Shown: positions 1 to 8,776, counted from the stretch's first letter. The stretch is DNA of 64,000 nucleotides from Cytobacillus firmus (GCF_023612095.1 NZ_CP086235.1:3917501-3981500), one strand, 5' to 3'. The notes: generated from the letters alone by a model not told the origin. Translations and numbers: made by a program.

Positions 1-51
1 CTGACAGCATAAAAAATAACCTTGACCTCTTGGATCAAAGTTATCAGGTTC

Positions 52-705
52 TTACTCAAACTTCCCGGCACATTCCCGAATAGCTTCACCTTCAAGCGTA
101 AAAATGCCGCTTCTTGGCGGTTTCACGGATTGGATCATGGCTTGAGCCAATATTTCTGTCGGCAGCGGTTTCTGTGAACGAAGCAGTCCGAACCGATTAA
201 AAAACTGTACGGCTTTCATTCCGGCAACCTCCATGGTTCTATCACTATTTTTTCGTACCAACACAGGCGGCTTAAAGATTGTCACGCCAGGAAACCCTAA
301 ATCTTTCACCGATTCTTCCAGCTGCCCCTTCATCCTCGGATAAAATAAGGGAGAATTAGGCGACGAGCCCCCTGAAGATACCAAAACATAATGACTGACA
401 TGGTTTTCTCTGGCTATCTTGGCAAACTGGTATTGGTAGTCGTAATCGATTTTCCATTGCGCTTCTTTACTTCCCGCAGCTTTTAAGGTCGTTCCCAAAC
501 AAGAAAACAAGACATCGCCTTTCACGGAATGCTTCCATTGTTCAGGTTGATCAAAGTCAATCACATGAACCTTTAATTTCTCATGCTGGATAGGAAGCTC
601 CCGCCTGACAAAAACATCTACCTGATGAAAGGACTCATCTTCCAGCAGCAAATCCAGCAGGTCCTTGCCTGTTGCTCCCGTAGCGCCTATTATTAATGCG
701 TGCAT
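52..705 (-). CDS. NAD(P)-binding atypical SDR oxidoreductase (HTATIP2/TIP30-like)
   Basis: A 217-residue Rossmann-fold protein. The dinucleotide-binding loop GATGATGK is at residues 7-14, and a Ser-Ser-Gly...Tyr...Lys arrangement follows in the middle (VLVSSGGSS then YPRMKGQ). These fit the NAD(P)H-binding atypical short-chain dehydrogenase family related to HTATIP2. The start ATG has a good ribosome binding site (AGAAGGAGAT, 5 nt upstream). It is transcribed alone; the next gene points the other way. The substrate cannot be inferred from the sequence. Confidence 0.8.
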   Translation of the reverse strand: MHALIIGATGATGKDLLDLLLEDESFHQVDVFVRRELPIQHEKLKVHVIDFDQPEQWKHSVKGDVLFSCLGTTLKAAGSKEAQWKIDYDYQYQFAKIARENHVSHYVLVSSGGSSPNSPLFYPRMKGQLEESVKDLGFPGVTIFKPPVLVRKNSDRTMEVAGMKAVQFFNRFGLLRSQKPLPTEILAQAMIQSVKPPRSGIFTLEGEAIRECAGKFE

Positions 706-875
706 TTTTATCTCCTTCTATTCTGGATAGTTTCTTTCAATTATATATTACATTCAAATATAGGGAACTAAAGATCTATTTGCTCGCCTGATTCCATCAG
801 ACATTGTCCTAAACCTGAATAAAAGCTTGTTTAAAGGGTAATATAACTCTATAAAACTTTTACGAGGTGAGGGAA

Positions 876-1364
876 ATGTCTAACATGATCAATCAAGAAG
901 AAATTGAAACACTGCTAGAGTTAATCAAAGACATTGACACGGCCATGCTGACCACGGTTACGGAGGAAGGACTTGTGTCCCGTCCAATGAAAACACAAGA
1001 AGTAGAATTTGATGGTGACTTATGGTTTTTCACGAAAAAAGAGACTGCTAAGTATGAGGAAATTCTTCATGATCAGGATGTTAATGTAGCTTATGCAGGC
1101 AAATCCTATGTTTCCGTCCGCGGCAAAGCGGAAATCGTTGAGGACTTGGAAAAGAAAAAGGAATTGTGGAGCAAAGCATATGAAGAAATCATGCAGACAT
1201 CTTATGATGATCCCAACGTTGTCCTTATAAAAGTAAAAACGGAAGCGGCCGAATATTGGGAGACTGGCAATTTTACGAAAAAAGCAGCTTTTCTCTTTAA
1301 ACGCATGACAGGGCAAAACTCTAAATCAACAGATATTAACGAAACAGTTGATATGAATAAATAA
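876..1364 (+). CDS. Pyridoxamine 5'-phosphate oxidase family protein (general stress protein 26-like)
   Basis: A 162-residue split-barrel flavin-binding protein. The motifs TAMLTTVTEEGLVSRPM and LWFFTKKETAKYEEI are characteristic of the general stress protein 26 / YdaG branch of the PPOX fold, whose members bind FMN or F420-like cofactors. An upstream in-frame GTG exists at 867, but GAGGTG at 864-869 is correctly spaced only for the ATG at 876. It is monocistronic and followed directly by a strong terminator. The exact redox role is unknown. Confidence 0.8.
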   Translation: MSNMINQEEIETLLELIKDIDTAMLTTVTEEGLVSRPMKTQEVEFDGDLWFFTKKETAKYEEILHDQDVNVAYAGKSYVSVRGKAEIVEDLEKKKELWSKAYEEIMQTSYDDPNVVLIKVKTEAAEYWETGNFTKKAAFLFKRMTGQNSKSTDINETVDMNK

Positions 1365-1370
1365 AGCAGA

Positions 1371-1401
1371 AATGGATTGTCTGGATGACAATCCATTTTT
1401 G
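1371..1401 (+). terminator. Intrinsic terminator after the PPOX gene
   Basis: A perfect 11-bp stem (AATGGATTGTC / GACAATCCATT) with a 5-nt loop is followed by TTTTT, just after the stop codon. Confidence 0.85.
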
Positions 1402-1490
1402 TTGCGACAGATGAGTTCATTTTGACCGATTATGCCCCCCACTTTTTTGGCTGCCCATAAAAATATTTTCAGCTTTAGATTTCATTTATC

Positions 1491-1637
1491 TTAGGAATTA
1501 GGAACGGAATTTTCCTGTTCATCATCCGCACTTCCATTTTTAAGGATTTCATTAATTTCCCCAACATCCCCTTTGGCATTAATGATTTCAAATATCTGAT
1601 TCAGTCCTTCACTTGTTTCCTGATCTTTGTCTTTCAT
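1491..1637 (-). CDS. Small acidic protein of unknown function (48 aa)
   Basis: A 48-codon frame beginning MKDKDQETSEG and ending in SVPNS. It has an excellent ribosome binding site, GGAGGGATT, just before the ATG. It is highly acidic, has no membrane segment, and is predicted helical around NQIFEIINAKGD. I do not recognise the family. The SD quality and the clean frame make it a likely real gene. The structured repeat at 1652-1809 begins only about 15 nt upstream of its start, so its promoter must lie in or beyond that repeat. Confidence 0.6.
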   Translation of the reverse strand: MKDKDQETSEGLNQIFEIINAKGDVGEINEILKNGSADDEQENSVPNS

Positions 1638-1651
1638 TAGAATCCCTCCAT

Positions 1652-1809
1652 ATAAAGTGAAACTTCAATCAGTGGGGGTTTTCCTTATCCCCCACTGATT
1701 GTTAGTTGAACCAATCGGGCCTTTACGGGCAGTTTGACCCCCACTTATCCTTCTTTGATTCCTCTGAATCTTGAAGCGGGGGTCTTACTGCCCGTTAGAC
1801 TGCGATAAA
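1652..1809. repeat. Structured intergenic repeat, full-length copy (two stem-loops)
   Basis: This is about 158 bp of non-coding DNA. First comes a perfect 12-bp hairpin (AATCAGTGGGGG / CCCCCACTGATT). A longer, interrupted stem follows, pairing ACGGGCAGT...GACCCCCACT with AGCGGGGGTC...ACTGCCCGT. Its first 21 nt and last 26 nt recur exactly at 61240-61260 and 61271-61296 in a shortened copy. It resembles the short interspersed palindromic repeats of Bacillus genomes. Whether it is mobile or acts as RNA is not known from the sequence. Confidence 0.8.
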
Positions 1810-2001
1810 AATCTTTCATTATAGGGTTTCCAACTTTTCCGTTTATATCCAAACAGACACCGTCTCATCTCCCTCCCTGTGATGATGCTTCTTAACCCCC
1901 TGAAAATTCCTTTTGACAATTTTAAGTAATCGGAGTAAATTCATATCATAGTATATTCAAATAATCAGATATACAAATTATAAAATTAAGAAGGGTTAGG
2001 C

Positions 2002-3765
2002 ATGCAAAACAAATCAATTTTTACTGGAAGATATAGCGGGTATTCCTTACAAAGTTTCCAGAAGGATCTTCTGTCGGGTCTTGTGGTTGGCGTAATTGCT
2101 ATTCCATTAGGTATGGCGTTTGCCATTGCTTCAGGAGTAAAACCTGAATATGGAATTTATACGACAATCATAGCAGGGATTTTGATTTCACTGTTCGGCG
2201 GGTCGAAATTTCAGATCGGAGGACCTACTGGTGCATTTATCCCTATCTTGTTTGGGATTGTGATGACATATGGATATGAAAACCTATTAATTGCCGGATT
2301 TATAGCAGGGGTTATATTATGTTTTATGGGGATTTTCCGGCTAGGGTCTTTGATTAAATTTATTCCGAGGCCTGTAACGATTGGGTTTACAGCAGGGATT
2401 GCTGTCATCATTTTTGCCGGTCAAATTGCCAACTTTTTAGGACTGACAGGTGTTGAGAAGCATGAATCATTTCTTAGAAATATAAATGAAATTATCGTTC
2501 ACTTTCATACCATGAATGGTTATAGTGTTTTAACAGGCGGGATTTGTTTAGTGACCATCTTACTGACATCTAAATTCTTCTCCAGGATACCCGGATCTCT
2601 TGCTGGATTACTGCTTTCTACGCTTGCAGCGATTTTCTTCTATCCAAATCAAGTAGCAACGATTGAATCAACATTCGGGGATATTCCAAGTTCGTTGCCC
2701 CATTTTGAGATTCCGGAGATTACGTTTGAAAAAATACAGCTGTTAATCGGACCTGCCTTCATTATTGCTTTACTTGGCGGCATTGAATCATTATTATCTG
2801 CAGTAGTGGCCGATGGAATGACAAAAAGTAAGCATAATAGTAATCGAGAACTCATAGGCCAAGGAATTGCGAATGTAATAACTCCATTTTTTGGCGGGAT
2901 ACCGGCTACAGGCGCAATAGCCAGAACAGCCACAAATATTAAAAACGGAGCCATTTCTCCATTTTCCGGAATCATCCATGGAATCGCGGTTTTGCTAATT
3001 TTACTGCTCTTTGCCCCTTATGCGTCGACTATCCCTTTAGCAAGTATGGCCCCGATTTTAATGGTCGTTGCTTGGAACATGAGCGAGAAGCAGGAATTTT
3101 ATCATGTATTAAAAACCAGGACTGGTGATTCACTTGTTTTAGTTGTGACCTTTTTATTAACGGTTTTTGCAAATTTAACGATTGCTGTTGAGGCAGGCCT
3201 CATATTAGCTATACTACTATTTACGAAACGTATGAGTGATATGATGGTAACTTCAAAGTCACTGCCCAATCATGAAAACAAACATGGAAAAATCCAATCT
3301 CACATGGTGACAGATACTCATGACTGTCCTCAAATTAGTATTTATACTGTAGATGGCCCATTATTTTTCGGGGATGCTCAATCGTTTGAACAGTCAGTCT
3401 TGAATACGTTCACCAACCATAATACGAGAGTTTTACTTTTAAGAATGGGGAAAGTTCCGCTGCTGGATACAACGGGCGAATATTATTTATCCAGGGTTGT
3501 AAAGGATTTCTCAAAACACGGGATCATTTTAATATCTGGAATAAAACCTCAGCCAAAACAAGTGCTTAAAAAGACAGGATTATATGAATTTATAGGAAAA
3601 GAATATTTCTTTGAACATACTGGTGATGCGATTAATTTTTCACTTACACACTTAAATAAAGGTAAATGCCTGGGCTGCAAACACTTTGCGTTTAGAGAAT
3701 GTACAGTCTTTTCTGGTGAAGAAAGTGATAGGCAAGAATTAAGAAAGGCTGCCAGTTCATCTTAA
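2002..3765 (+). CDS. SulP family inorganic anion transporter with C-terminal STAS domain
   Basis: A 587-residue SulP/SLC26-type permease. Residues ~1-415 carry about eleven hydrophobic segments, including the family signatures VGVIAIPLGMAFAIASG and IGGPTGAFIPI. The STAS domain lies at ~440-550 (the usual DxSG reads DTTG here, so the phosphorylatable Ser is a Thr). An unusual tail, KCLGCKHFAFREC, carries three cysteines. Substrates in the family include sulfate, bicarbonate and other anions; the choice cannot be read from the sequence. The RBS AAGAAGGG precedes the ATG. A candidate promoter is TTGACA at 1915 with TAAATT 17 nt on. An ArsR regulator follows after 29 nt, suggesting one regulated operon. 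Confidence 0.9.
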   Translation: MQNKSIFTGRYSGYSLQSFQKDLLSGLVVGVIAIPLGMAFAIASGVKPEYGIYTTIIAGILISLFGGSKFQIGGPTGAFIPILFGIVMTYGYENLLIAGFIAGVILCFMGIFRLGSLIKFIPRPVTIGFTAGIAVIIFAGQIANFLGLTGVEKHESFLRNINEIIVHFHTMNGYSVLTGGICLVTILLTSKFFSRIPGSLAGLLLSTLAAIFFYPNQVATIESTFGDIPSSLPHFEIPEITFEKIQLLIGPAFIIALLGGIESLLSAVVADGMTKSKHNSNRELIGQGIANVITPFFGGIPATGAIARTATNIKNGAISPFSGIIHGIAVLLILLLFAPYASTIPLASMAPILMVVAWNMSEKQEFYHVLKTRTGDSLVLVVTFLLTVFANLTIAVEAGLILAILLFTKRMSDMMVTSKSLPNHENKHGKIQSHMVTDTHDCPQISIYTVDGPLFFGDAQSFEQSVLNTFTNHNTRVLLLRMGKVPLLDTTGEYYLSRVVKDFSKHGIILISGIKPQPKQVLKKTGLYEFIGKEYFFEHTGDAINFSLTHLNKGKCLGCKHFAFRECTVFSGEESDRQELRKAASSS

Positions 3766-3794
3766 AAACCGATTTGAAAGAGAGGGCCAATAAA

Positions 3795-4139
3795 TTGAAC
3801 CTTGAAATCCAGCAGTTTAAAGCTGAATTCTTTAAAGCTCTTGCCCATCCTTTAAGGATTAGGATATTGGAATTATTAGCGGATGGAGATAAAAATGTTA
3901 ATGAAATTCAAAGTCTTGTAGGAAGTGAAGGGTCTGCGGTTTCACAGCAACTAACTGTCTTAAGAGCTAAAAATATTGTCACGGGAACGAAAGATGGAAA
4001 TCGTGTAATCTATTCCTTAAGAGATCCCATGATTGTTGAATTACTTCAAGCAGCACGCCAAATTTTTAATAACCACCTTGTCGATACGATCGAAATGCTA
4101 GATAAGTTTAATGATGATGATAATACCGAACAGCCTTAA
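3795..4139 (+). CDS. ArsR/SmtB family transcriptional regulator
   Basis: A 114-residue winged-helix protein: LAHPLRIRILELLADG (helix 1-2), NEIQSLVGSEGSAVSQQLTVLRAKNIV (recognition helix) and RNGKRVIYSL-like wing DGNRVIYSLRD. The TTG at 3795 is chosen because AGAGGG lies 8 nt upstream; an earlier in-frame TTG at 3774 has no ribosome binding site. The protein has no cysteine, so the classic alpha-3 metal site is absent and it should sense something else or use another site. Its position right after the SulP gene implies it controls that transporter. A candidate site is the A/T dyad around 1955-1978. Confidence 0.85.
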   Translation: MNLEIQQFKAEFFKALAHPLRIRILELLADGDKNVNEIQSLVGSEGSAVSQQLTVLRAKNIVTGTKDGNRVIYSLRDPMIVELLQAARQIFNNHLVDTIEMLDKFNDDDNTEQP

Positions 4140-4179
4140 ACGGCGATTATGAAAAAACAGATGAAATCAGGTGACTAAA

Positions 4180-4347
4180 ATGTTAACGGGATTAATAATT
4201 GTTGGGGTTTTGATTGTTTTCATTGTGCTATTCTTAAGTGTTATCACAACTTCTAAAGCCTATAACTTTAAGCATACCGTGGACCCCTTAGAAAACAATC
4301 CAAATATAAGCGAAGATCGCCAGGTACAAAATAGTAACAATAAATAA
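4180..4347 (+). CDS. Small single-pass membrane protein, YtzI-like (55 aa)
   Basis: A 55-codon frame starting MLTGLIIVGVLIVFIVLF with RBS AGGTGA 5 nt before the ATG. One N-terminal membrane helix (~residues 4-24) is followed by a short polar tail containing SKAYNFKHTVDPLE. That tail motif resembles the small YtzI family of Bacillus (recalled resemblance, not a search result). It lies 40 nt after the ArsR gene and may be co-transcribed. No function is known. Confidence 0.65.
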   Translation: MLTGLIIVGVLIVFIVLFLSVITTSKAYNFKHTVDPLENNPNISEDRQVQNSNNK

Positions 4348-4484
4348 TATTAGATGCCACTTCAGCAAAAATAAGGGATAATCCTTCTTGGATCATTCCT
4401 TTTTTTGCTTGTTTACTTTCTTTTATCGTTTGGTTAAGTTGGCTATTCAATAATTTTAGTTGCTAACCCTTCTTCTTAAAATAT

Positions 4485-4904
4485 CTATTTCGAAATGAGA
4501 TATTTCTCTTTGAAGGCTGGACTTAGTTCACTCCACACATCAAATTTATTGCCGTCTAAATCATAAAAGACAAAGTTTCTTCCAGAGTGCCCTCTGTCTT
4601 CGATCTCTCCAACACTTATTCCGTTTTGCTTAAAGTCTTTATGTACGGCTTCTAAGGCACTTAATCCATTAACTTCAAATGTAAGTGAAAATCGCTCATT
4701 GCCGTAAATATCAAAGAAATTGGCGCTTTGATCTTCCTTAGATTTCACAAGAAAAATACTCTGATTGGCAAGGTTTAAAATTGCTTTGTCCTGATCTTTG
4801 TAGCTTAACTCTGCTCCTAATTTATTTACATACCACTCAGAGGAAAGCTCTACATTTGTTACTGGTATATAGGTTGTACCTACTCGTAATAATTTCTCGC
4901 TCAT
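4485..4904 (-). CDS. VOC family (glyoxalase/bleomycin-resistance fold) protein
   Basis: A 139-residue protein with the paired beta-alpha-beta pattern of the vicinal oxygen chelate fold. The first half is VGTTYIPVTNVELSSEWYVNKLGAEL; the second ends GRNFVFYDLDGNKFDVWSE, with an acidic metal-ligand position near its end. The second ATG (4904) is preferred because GGGAG sits 9 nt upstream; the first ATG abuts the SD. The substrate is unknown. It stands alone between convergent and tandem neighbours. Confidence 0.75.
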   Translation of the reverse strand: MSEKLLRVGTTYIPVTNVELSSEWYVNKLGAELSYKDQDKAILNLANQSIFLVKSKEDQSANFFDIYGNERFSLTFEVNGLSALEAVHKDFKQNGISVGEIEDRGHSGRNFVFYDLDGNKFDVWSELSPAFKEKYLISK

Positions 4905-5015
4905 TTTCGTCATCTCCCAAATTTTAAAATATTTGCTTTAAATGTAATAAATAAACCGTGAATATATATATGGATGATTCTCCTATTTTGCATGACTGCC
5001 TATGTTCTTACGAGT

Positions 5016-5534
5016 TCATTCCTGTCCATTTAAAGTATCAATTGTATCCCAGCCGTAAACAAGTTCATAAAGTTTCTTTCCTGCAATCTCAACTTTAATC
5101 TTATCAATAACCTTGCCGCCCATGGCCTCATAAAATAACGTTGAATTATTATCCGCTAATACAAAAACGAGCATGGTGTTCATCCCTGATTTTCCTAATT
5201 CCTTAATTACAGATTTAACAAGAGCCTTACCTATTCCTTGCCCTTGGAATTCTTTCAAAATATAGATGGAACTGAGTTCGCCCAGGTACTCCTTGTAATC
5301 CCCACTTCTTTCCTTGCCTCCAGATGAAAAACCAACAATCTGTCCTTCATCATTTTCTGCCACAAAGACAATCCCCTGAGGAATAATATTAATCCATAAC
5401 TCTTCACGGCTTTGATAGGATAAATTCTCTAAGAATTCTTCTGGAAAAATATTTTTGTATGTAGTTCTCCAGCTGTCAACGTGTACCTTAGCAATTGCGC
5501 CTGCATCTGATAATTCAGCTGCCCTAATCTTCAT
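5016..5534 (-). CDS. GNAT family N-acetyltransferase
   Basis: A 172-residue Gcn5-related acetyltransferase. The N-terminus MKIRAAELSDAGAIAKVHVDSWRTTYKNIFP is typical of the Bacillus ribosomal-protein/small-molecule branch. The acetyl-CoA loop EFQGQGIGKAL follows the central beta-4 strand. The ATG at 5534 is chosen because AGAGGTG lies 4 nt upstream; an upstream ATG at 5567 lacks an SD. The acceptor is unknown. Confidence 0.8.
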   Translation of the reverse strand: MKIRAAELSDAGAIAKVHVDSWRTTYKNIFPEEFLENLSYQSREELWINIIPQGIVFVAENDEGQIVGFSSGGKERSGDYKEYLGELSSIYILKEFQGQGIGKALVKSVIKELGKSGMNTMLVFVLADNNSTLFYEAMGGKVIDKIKVEIAGKKLYELVYGWDTIDTLNGQE

Positions 5535-5579
5535 ATAGCACCTCTTTTCAGTTCGTATATTACTCATTTAGAACATACC

Positions 5580-5918
5580 TTAACCTGCAGGCGGAATAAC
5601 CCCTGATATAAGCAGAATAAACAGCACTAATCCAATGGAGAAAAAAATGATGGAGGCTGTGAAGACTGGCCCCCTCCTAAACACAAACACTTCCCGCTTT
5701 TGGATGAGGCCTGTTTGTGCGCTTGCATTTGAGGAACTGAAATCAGAAATAACTCCCCCGCTGCTTGAAAAGTAAAAGCTAAGCCCAGCAAAAGCCATGC
5801 CAGTAAAAAACATGACCTCTATGAACCTTACATAGAATGTGGAGGCAACGAAAAGTGTTACACCCACTTCAATCAGAAAAGTCAGAAGCAAAACAATAAA
5901 ATATTTAGTCCGTATGAT
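5580..5918 (-). CDS. Small membrane protein, DUF3899-like, with a possible AUC/AUA start
   Basis: A protein of about 112 residues with three to four membrane segments; a DUF3899-type domain is my best guess. The first canonical start is TTG at 5891, but it has no ribosome binding site. A textbook AAGGAGG lies at 5924-5930. The in-frame codons at the right distance from it are ATC (5918) and ATA (5915), which would give an N-terminus (M)IRTKYFIVLLLTFLIE, a natural-looking membrane start. Either initiation is non-canonical or the start codon has mutated. The 3' neighbour is the GNAT gene, 45 nt away. Confidence 0.6.
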   Translation of the reverse strand: MIRTKYFIVLLLTFLIEVGVTLFVASTFYVRFIEVMFFTGMAFAGLSFYFSSSGGVISDFSSSNASAQTGLIQKREVFVFRRGPVFTASIIFFSIGLVLFILLISGVIPPAG

Positions 5919-6086
5919 TTTCTCCTCCTTTTCAAGTACCTTCTAAAAATTAGTTTAACATATTTTTACAAAAATTACTCTATTCTGAAAATGAGGTTTG
6001 TATTGTACTTCCGGCTGCAAATGCTTAAATTTCCGGCCTCTATGCTATAATCTTAAGGGTGAAACTAAAGATAGAGGTGACAACCC

Positions 6087-6557
6087 TTGGGTATACATGT
6101 CGTACTATATCAGCCGGATATTCCGGCCAACACCGGAAATATTGCCCTGACTTGCGCTGGAACGGATACAGCTCTGCATTTGATCCGGCCGCTTGGCTTT
6201 TCAACAGAGCCGGAAATGATCAAGCGGGCAGGCTTTGATTTCTGGGACTCTGTGAACATATCGTATTATGATTCCATGGATGAATTTTTCTCAAAAAACC
6301 AGGGGGAGTTTTACTATATTGAAACCTTTGGTGAACAGGCCCATTCATCCTTTGATTTCAGTGATGTCTCAAAGGAGCATTATTTTATGTTTGGAAAAGA
6401 AACAACAGGCTTGCCTAAAGACTTGCTGGAAGAAAATAAAGATCATTTCTTGAGAATCCCAATGAATGGCAATGTCCGATCACTCAACCTTTCAAGTACA
6501 GCTGCAATATTGGTGTATGAGGCATTGCGCCAGCAGGGATTTCCGAATATGAAATAA
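6087..6557 (+). CDS. trmL: tRNA (cytidine/uridine(34)-2'-O)-methyltransferase TrmL
   Basis: A 156-residue SPOUT methyltransferase, the standard length for TrmL (YibK; CspR in Bacillus). It uses S-adenosylmethionine to methylate the wobble-base ribose of tRNA-Leu isoacceptors. The visible motifs are NTGNIALTC near the N-terminus, FGKETTGLPKDLL, and the C-terminal knot IPMNGNVRSLNLSSTAAILVYEALRQ, which forms the SAM pocket. The TTG start has AGAGGTGA 6 nt upstream. It is transcribed alone and ends at a terminator. Confidence 0.93.
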   Translation: MGIHVVLYQPDIPANTGNIALTCAGTDTALHLIRPLGFSTEPEMIKRAGFDFWDSVNISYYDSMDEFFSKNQGEFYYIETFGEQAHSSFDFSDVSKEHYFMFGKETTGLPKDLLEENKDHFLRIPMNGNVRSLNLSSTAAILVYEALRQQGFPNMK

Positions 6558-6590
6558 ACCATCTTCTGCGCCGGAAGATGGTTTATCTTT
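6556..6590 (+). terminator. Intrinsic terminator after trmL
   Basis: An 11-bp stem (AAACCATCTTC / GAAGATGGTTT) starts right at the trmL stop codon and is followed by a T-rich run. Confidence 0.8.
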
Positions 6591-6658
6591 CCCTCTTATA
6601 AAAGGCATTCTCAAATTTGATTCAGTCCCCCTATCTCTCTTTAACACCTTCAGGTCCA

Positions 6659-6946
6659 TCACTTTTCAGGTTTCAGAATGGTTCTTTGCAGGGGAACGCC
6701 TCCCATCGAAACATTGCGTTCTATGAAAATATAGGTCCGGCCATCAATAATGAATTTTCGATTCCCTACATAGCTGACCTCTCTCCCTTGGTTGACAAGT
6801 TCACTCTGGATTGCCTCAATATACTCTTTGAAGTCCACATACCTCTCATCCAGATCAATCGTGATATGATTTTTCCTATATCCCATAAGCCAGTTAAAAC
6901 CAATCAGGCATAAACCGAGTATAGCCAGAAATAGTATGGTTTTCAT
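6659..6946 (-). CDS. Membrane-anchored hypothetical protein (95 aa)
   Basis: A 95-residue protein with one N-terminal helix (MKTILFLAILGLCLIGFNWL) and a soluble beta-rich remainder (ITIDLDERYVDF, RKFIIDGRTYIFIERNV). It looks like a single-pass protein with an extracytoplasmic or cytoplasmic small domain. The SD GGGAGGTG lies upstream of the ATG. I do not recognise the family. It converges with trmL, whose terminator lies between them. Confidence 0.6.
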   Translation of the reverse strand: MKTILFLAILGLCLIGFNWLMGYRKNHITIDLDERYVDFKEYIEAIQSELVNQGREVSYVGNRKFIIDGRTYIFIERNVSMGGVPLQRTILKPEK

Positions 6947-7151
6947 ATCGAGGTTTCACCTCCCTGCTAATAACTAATGTATGAGAGTGATATTCATTCG
7001 TTTCATGTAAAACTTTCACCGCCGGGATCTTAACACATTTTCTTATTAACTATACCGACCTTATCCACCTCCTTCCTGCTTACTTCGCATTGCTTTTATA
7101 TGTGATTGGGATTATCGCAACCGCCCTTTTTTATTAAAAAAATAGCGGATA

Positions 7152-7193
7152 AAAAAAACCGGACGGTATCAGAACTGGACACCACCCGGTTTT
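7152..7193 (-). terminator. Terminator after the MFS transporter gene
   Basis: Read on the minus strand, AAACCGGGTGGT...ACCGTCCGGTTT folds into a stem with small mismatches followed by a T8 run, just after the transporter stop codon. Confidence 0.75.
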
Positions 7194-7204
7194 CAGTATA
7201 TTGA

Positions 7205-8725
7205 TTACTCTTTAACAGCCAATTTCTCACCCGTTTGATTCTCATGATGAGGTTTCACTCTCTTAATAAAGAAAGCAAGGATGAGTGCAATCACCGCAAT
7301 CGATGCAGAAAGGAAGAAAGTGAAATTAATGCCATGCAGCATCGCTTCATTCATGATTTTCTGCTGCATGGAAGCTGTGGCCTGTGCAGATGGCTGAGCT
7401 GCACTGGCACTCATATTGGCCAGTGTGTCAGCAGCCAGTTCCTCCGCTTTTTCTTTCGTGCGGTTGTTCATGACGGTAATTAGCAGCGCGGAGCCAATGG
7501 CACCGGATACCTGCTGCAGTGTATTATTCATAGCAGTTCCGTGCGGATTATTTATCGCCGGCAGCTGATTCAATCCATTTGTCATGACAGGCATCATGAC
7601 CATTGACATCCCGAACATCCGGAATGTATACAGCAGAACAAGGGTAGAATAGGCCGTATTCATGCCGATTCTGCTGAAGTAATAAGATGTCACAACGGTA
7701 ATGGTCAGCCCAATCACCGCCAAAACTCTTGCCCCGTACTTATCAAAGAGTTTCCCTGTAATGGGAGACATGATTCCCATTACAATCGCTCCCGGAAGCA
7801 TCAATAGGCCTGAATCCATTGGTGAAATTCCGCGGATGGTCTGTACATAAATGGGCATCAAAATCATCGCTGAAAACATAGCGACAGCTATCACGATTGA
7901 AATGGCTGATGACAGGGCAAACATCGGATATTTGTAGATGCGAAACTCAAGCATAGGATCATCCATCCGCAGCTGCCGGAGTATAAAGGTAATTAAAGCA
8001 AGTGCCCCAATCACAATCGTGCCGTACACGAGCGGACTATCCCATCCTTTTTCCCCTGCAGAACTAAAACCATAAAGCAAGCCGCCAAATCCGATGCTTG
8101 ATAAAACCAGCGAGATGAAATCAAGCTTAATGGCTCTCTGCGGTGTGATATCTTTTAATTTAAAGACTGCAAAAACTACGGTTAACAGGGCAATTGGCAG
8201 AACAAGGTCAAATAACATTCTCCAGCTGTAATGTTCAATCAGCCATCCTGAAAGAGTCGGCCCAATTGCTGGAGCTGTAATCATGACAAGACCAAACATC
8301 CCCATTGCTGCCCCTCTTTTTTCGACCGGAAATGCGGTAAGCATGACATTCATTAATAGGGGCATCATAATCGCCGATCCTGAAGCCTGAATCATCCGAG
8401 CCCCTAATAACACACCAAATGCAGGCGCAATGCTGGCCAGGAATGTTCCCAAAGTAAACAGTGACATGGCTGTAATGAATAATTTCTTATCGGAAAATCG
8501 CTGAATGAAGAATGCACTCGCCGGGATTAAAATCCCGTTAATAAGCATATAGCCTGTAGACAGCCATTGTACGGCAGTTGCATTCACATCAAATTCTTCC
8601 ATAATGGATGGGAGAGCAACGTTCAGCAATGTTTCATTCAATATTGCTACAAAAGCCCCGATAAATAAAATGGCGATCATGCCATATGGCGGTTTGTTTT
8701 GATCCGTATTGGTTTGCTGCGACAT
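7205..8725 (-). CDS. DHA2-family (EmrB/QacA type) MFS multidrug efflux permease
   Basis: A 506-residue transporter with about 14 hydrophobic segments, the size and topology of the 14-TMS drug:proton antiporters (LmrB/Mdr-like in Bacillus). Family motifs are visible: LNVALPSIMEEF, WLSTGYMLINGILIPASAF, the motif-A-like FSDKKLFITAMSLFTLGT, and motif C as MITAPAIGPTLSGWL. The ATG at 8725 is chosen over the TTG at 8734 because AAGAAGGA is 9-10 nt upstream. It probably exports hydrophobic drugs or dyes. It is downstream of helD in the same direction but 50 nt away, with no obvious shared function. Confidence 0.9.
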   Translation of the reverse strand: MSQQTNTDQNKPPYGMIAILFIGAFVAILNETLLNVALPSIMEEFDVNATAVQWLSTGYMLINGILIPASAFFIQRFSDKKLFITAMSLFTLGTFLASIAPAFGVLLGARMIQASGSAIMMPLLMNVMLTAFPVEKRGAAMGMFGLVMITAPAIGPTLSGWLIEHYSWRMLFDLVLPIALLTVVFAVFKLKDITPQRAIKLDFISLVLSSIGFGGLLYGFSSAGEKGWDSPLVYGTIVIGALALITFILRQLRMDDPMLEFRIYKYPMFALSSAISIVIAVAMFSAMILMPIYVQTIRGISPMDSGLLMLPGAIVMGIMSPITGKLFDKYGARVLAVIGLTITVVTSYYFSRIGMNTAYSTLVLLYTFRMFGMSMVMMPVMTNGLNQLPAINNPHGTAMNNTLQQVSGAIGSALLITVMNNRTKEKAEELAADTLANMSASAAQPSAQATASMQQKIMNEAMLHGINFTFFLSASIAVIALILAFFIKRVKPHHENQTGEKLAVKE

Positions 8726-8776
8726 AGAGATCAATCCTTCTTTCTAAGTTAACTATAGATGATACACCCGGCCGGG

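Noticed and set aside
7020..7135. Hydrophobic short frame ending LLLYVIGIIATALFY before the MFS terminator
   Set aside because: No start codon or SD in frame; it is probably chance or a relic.
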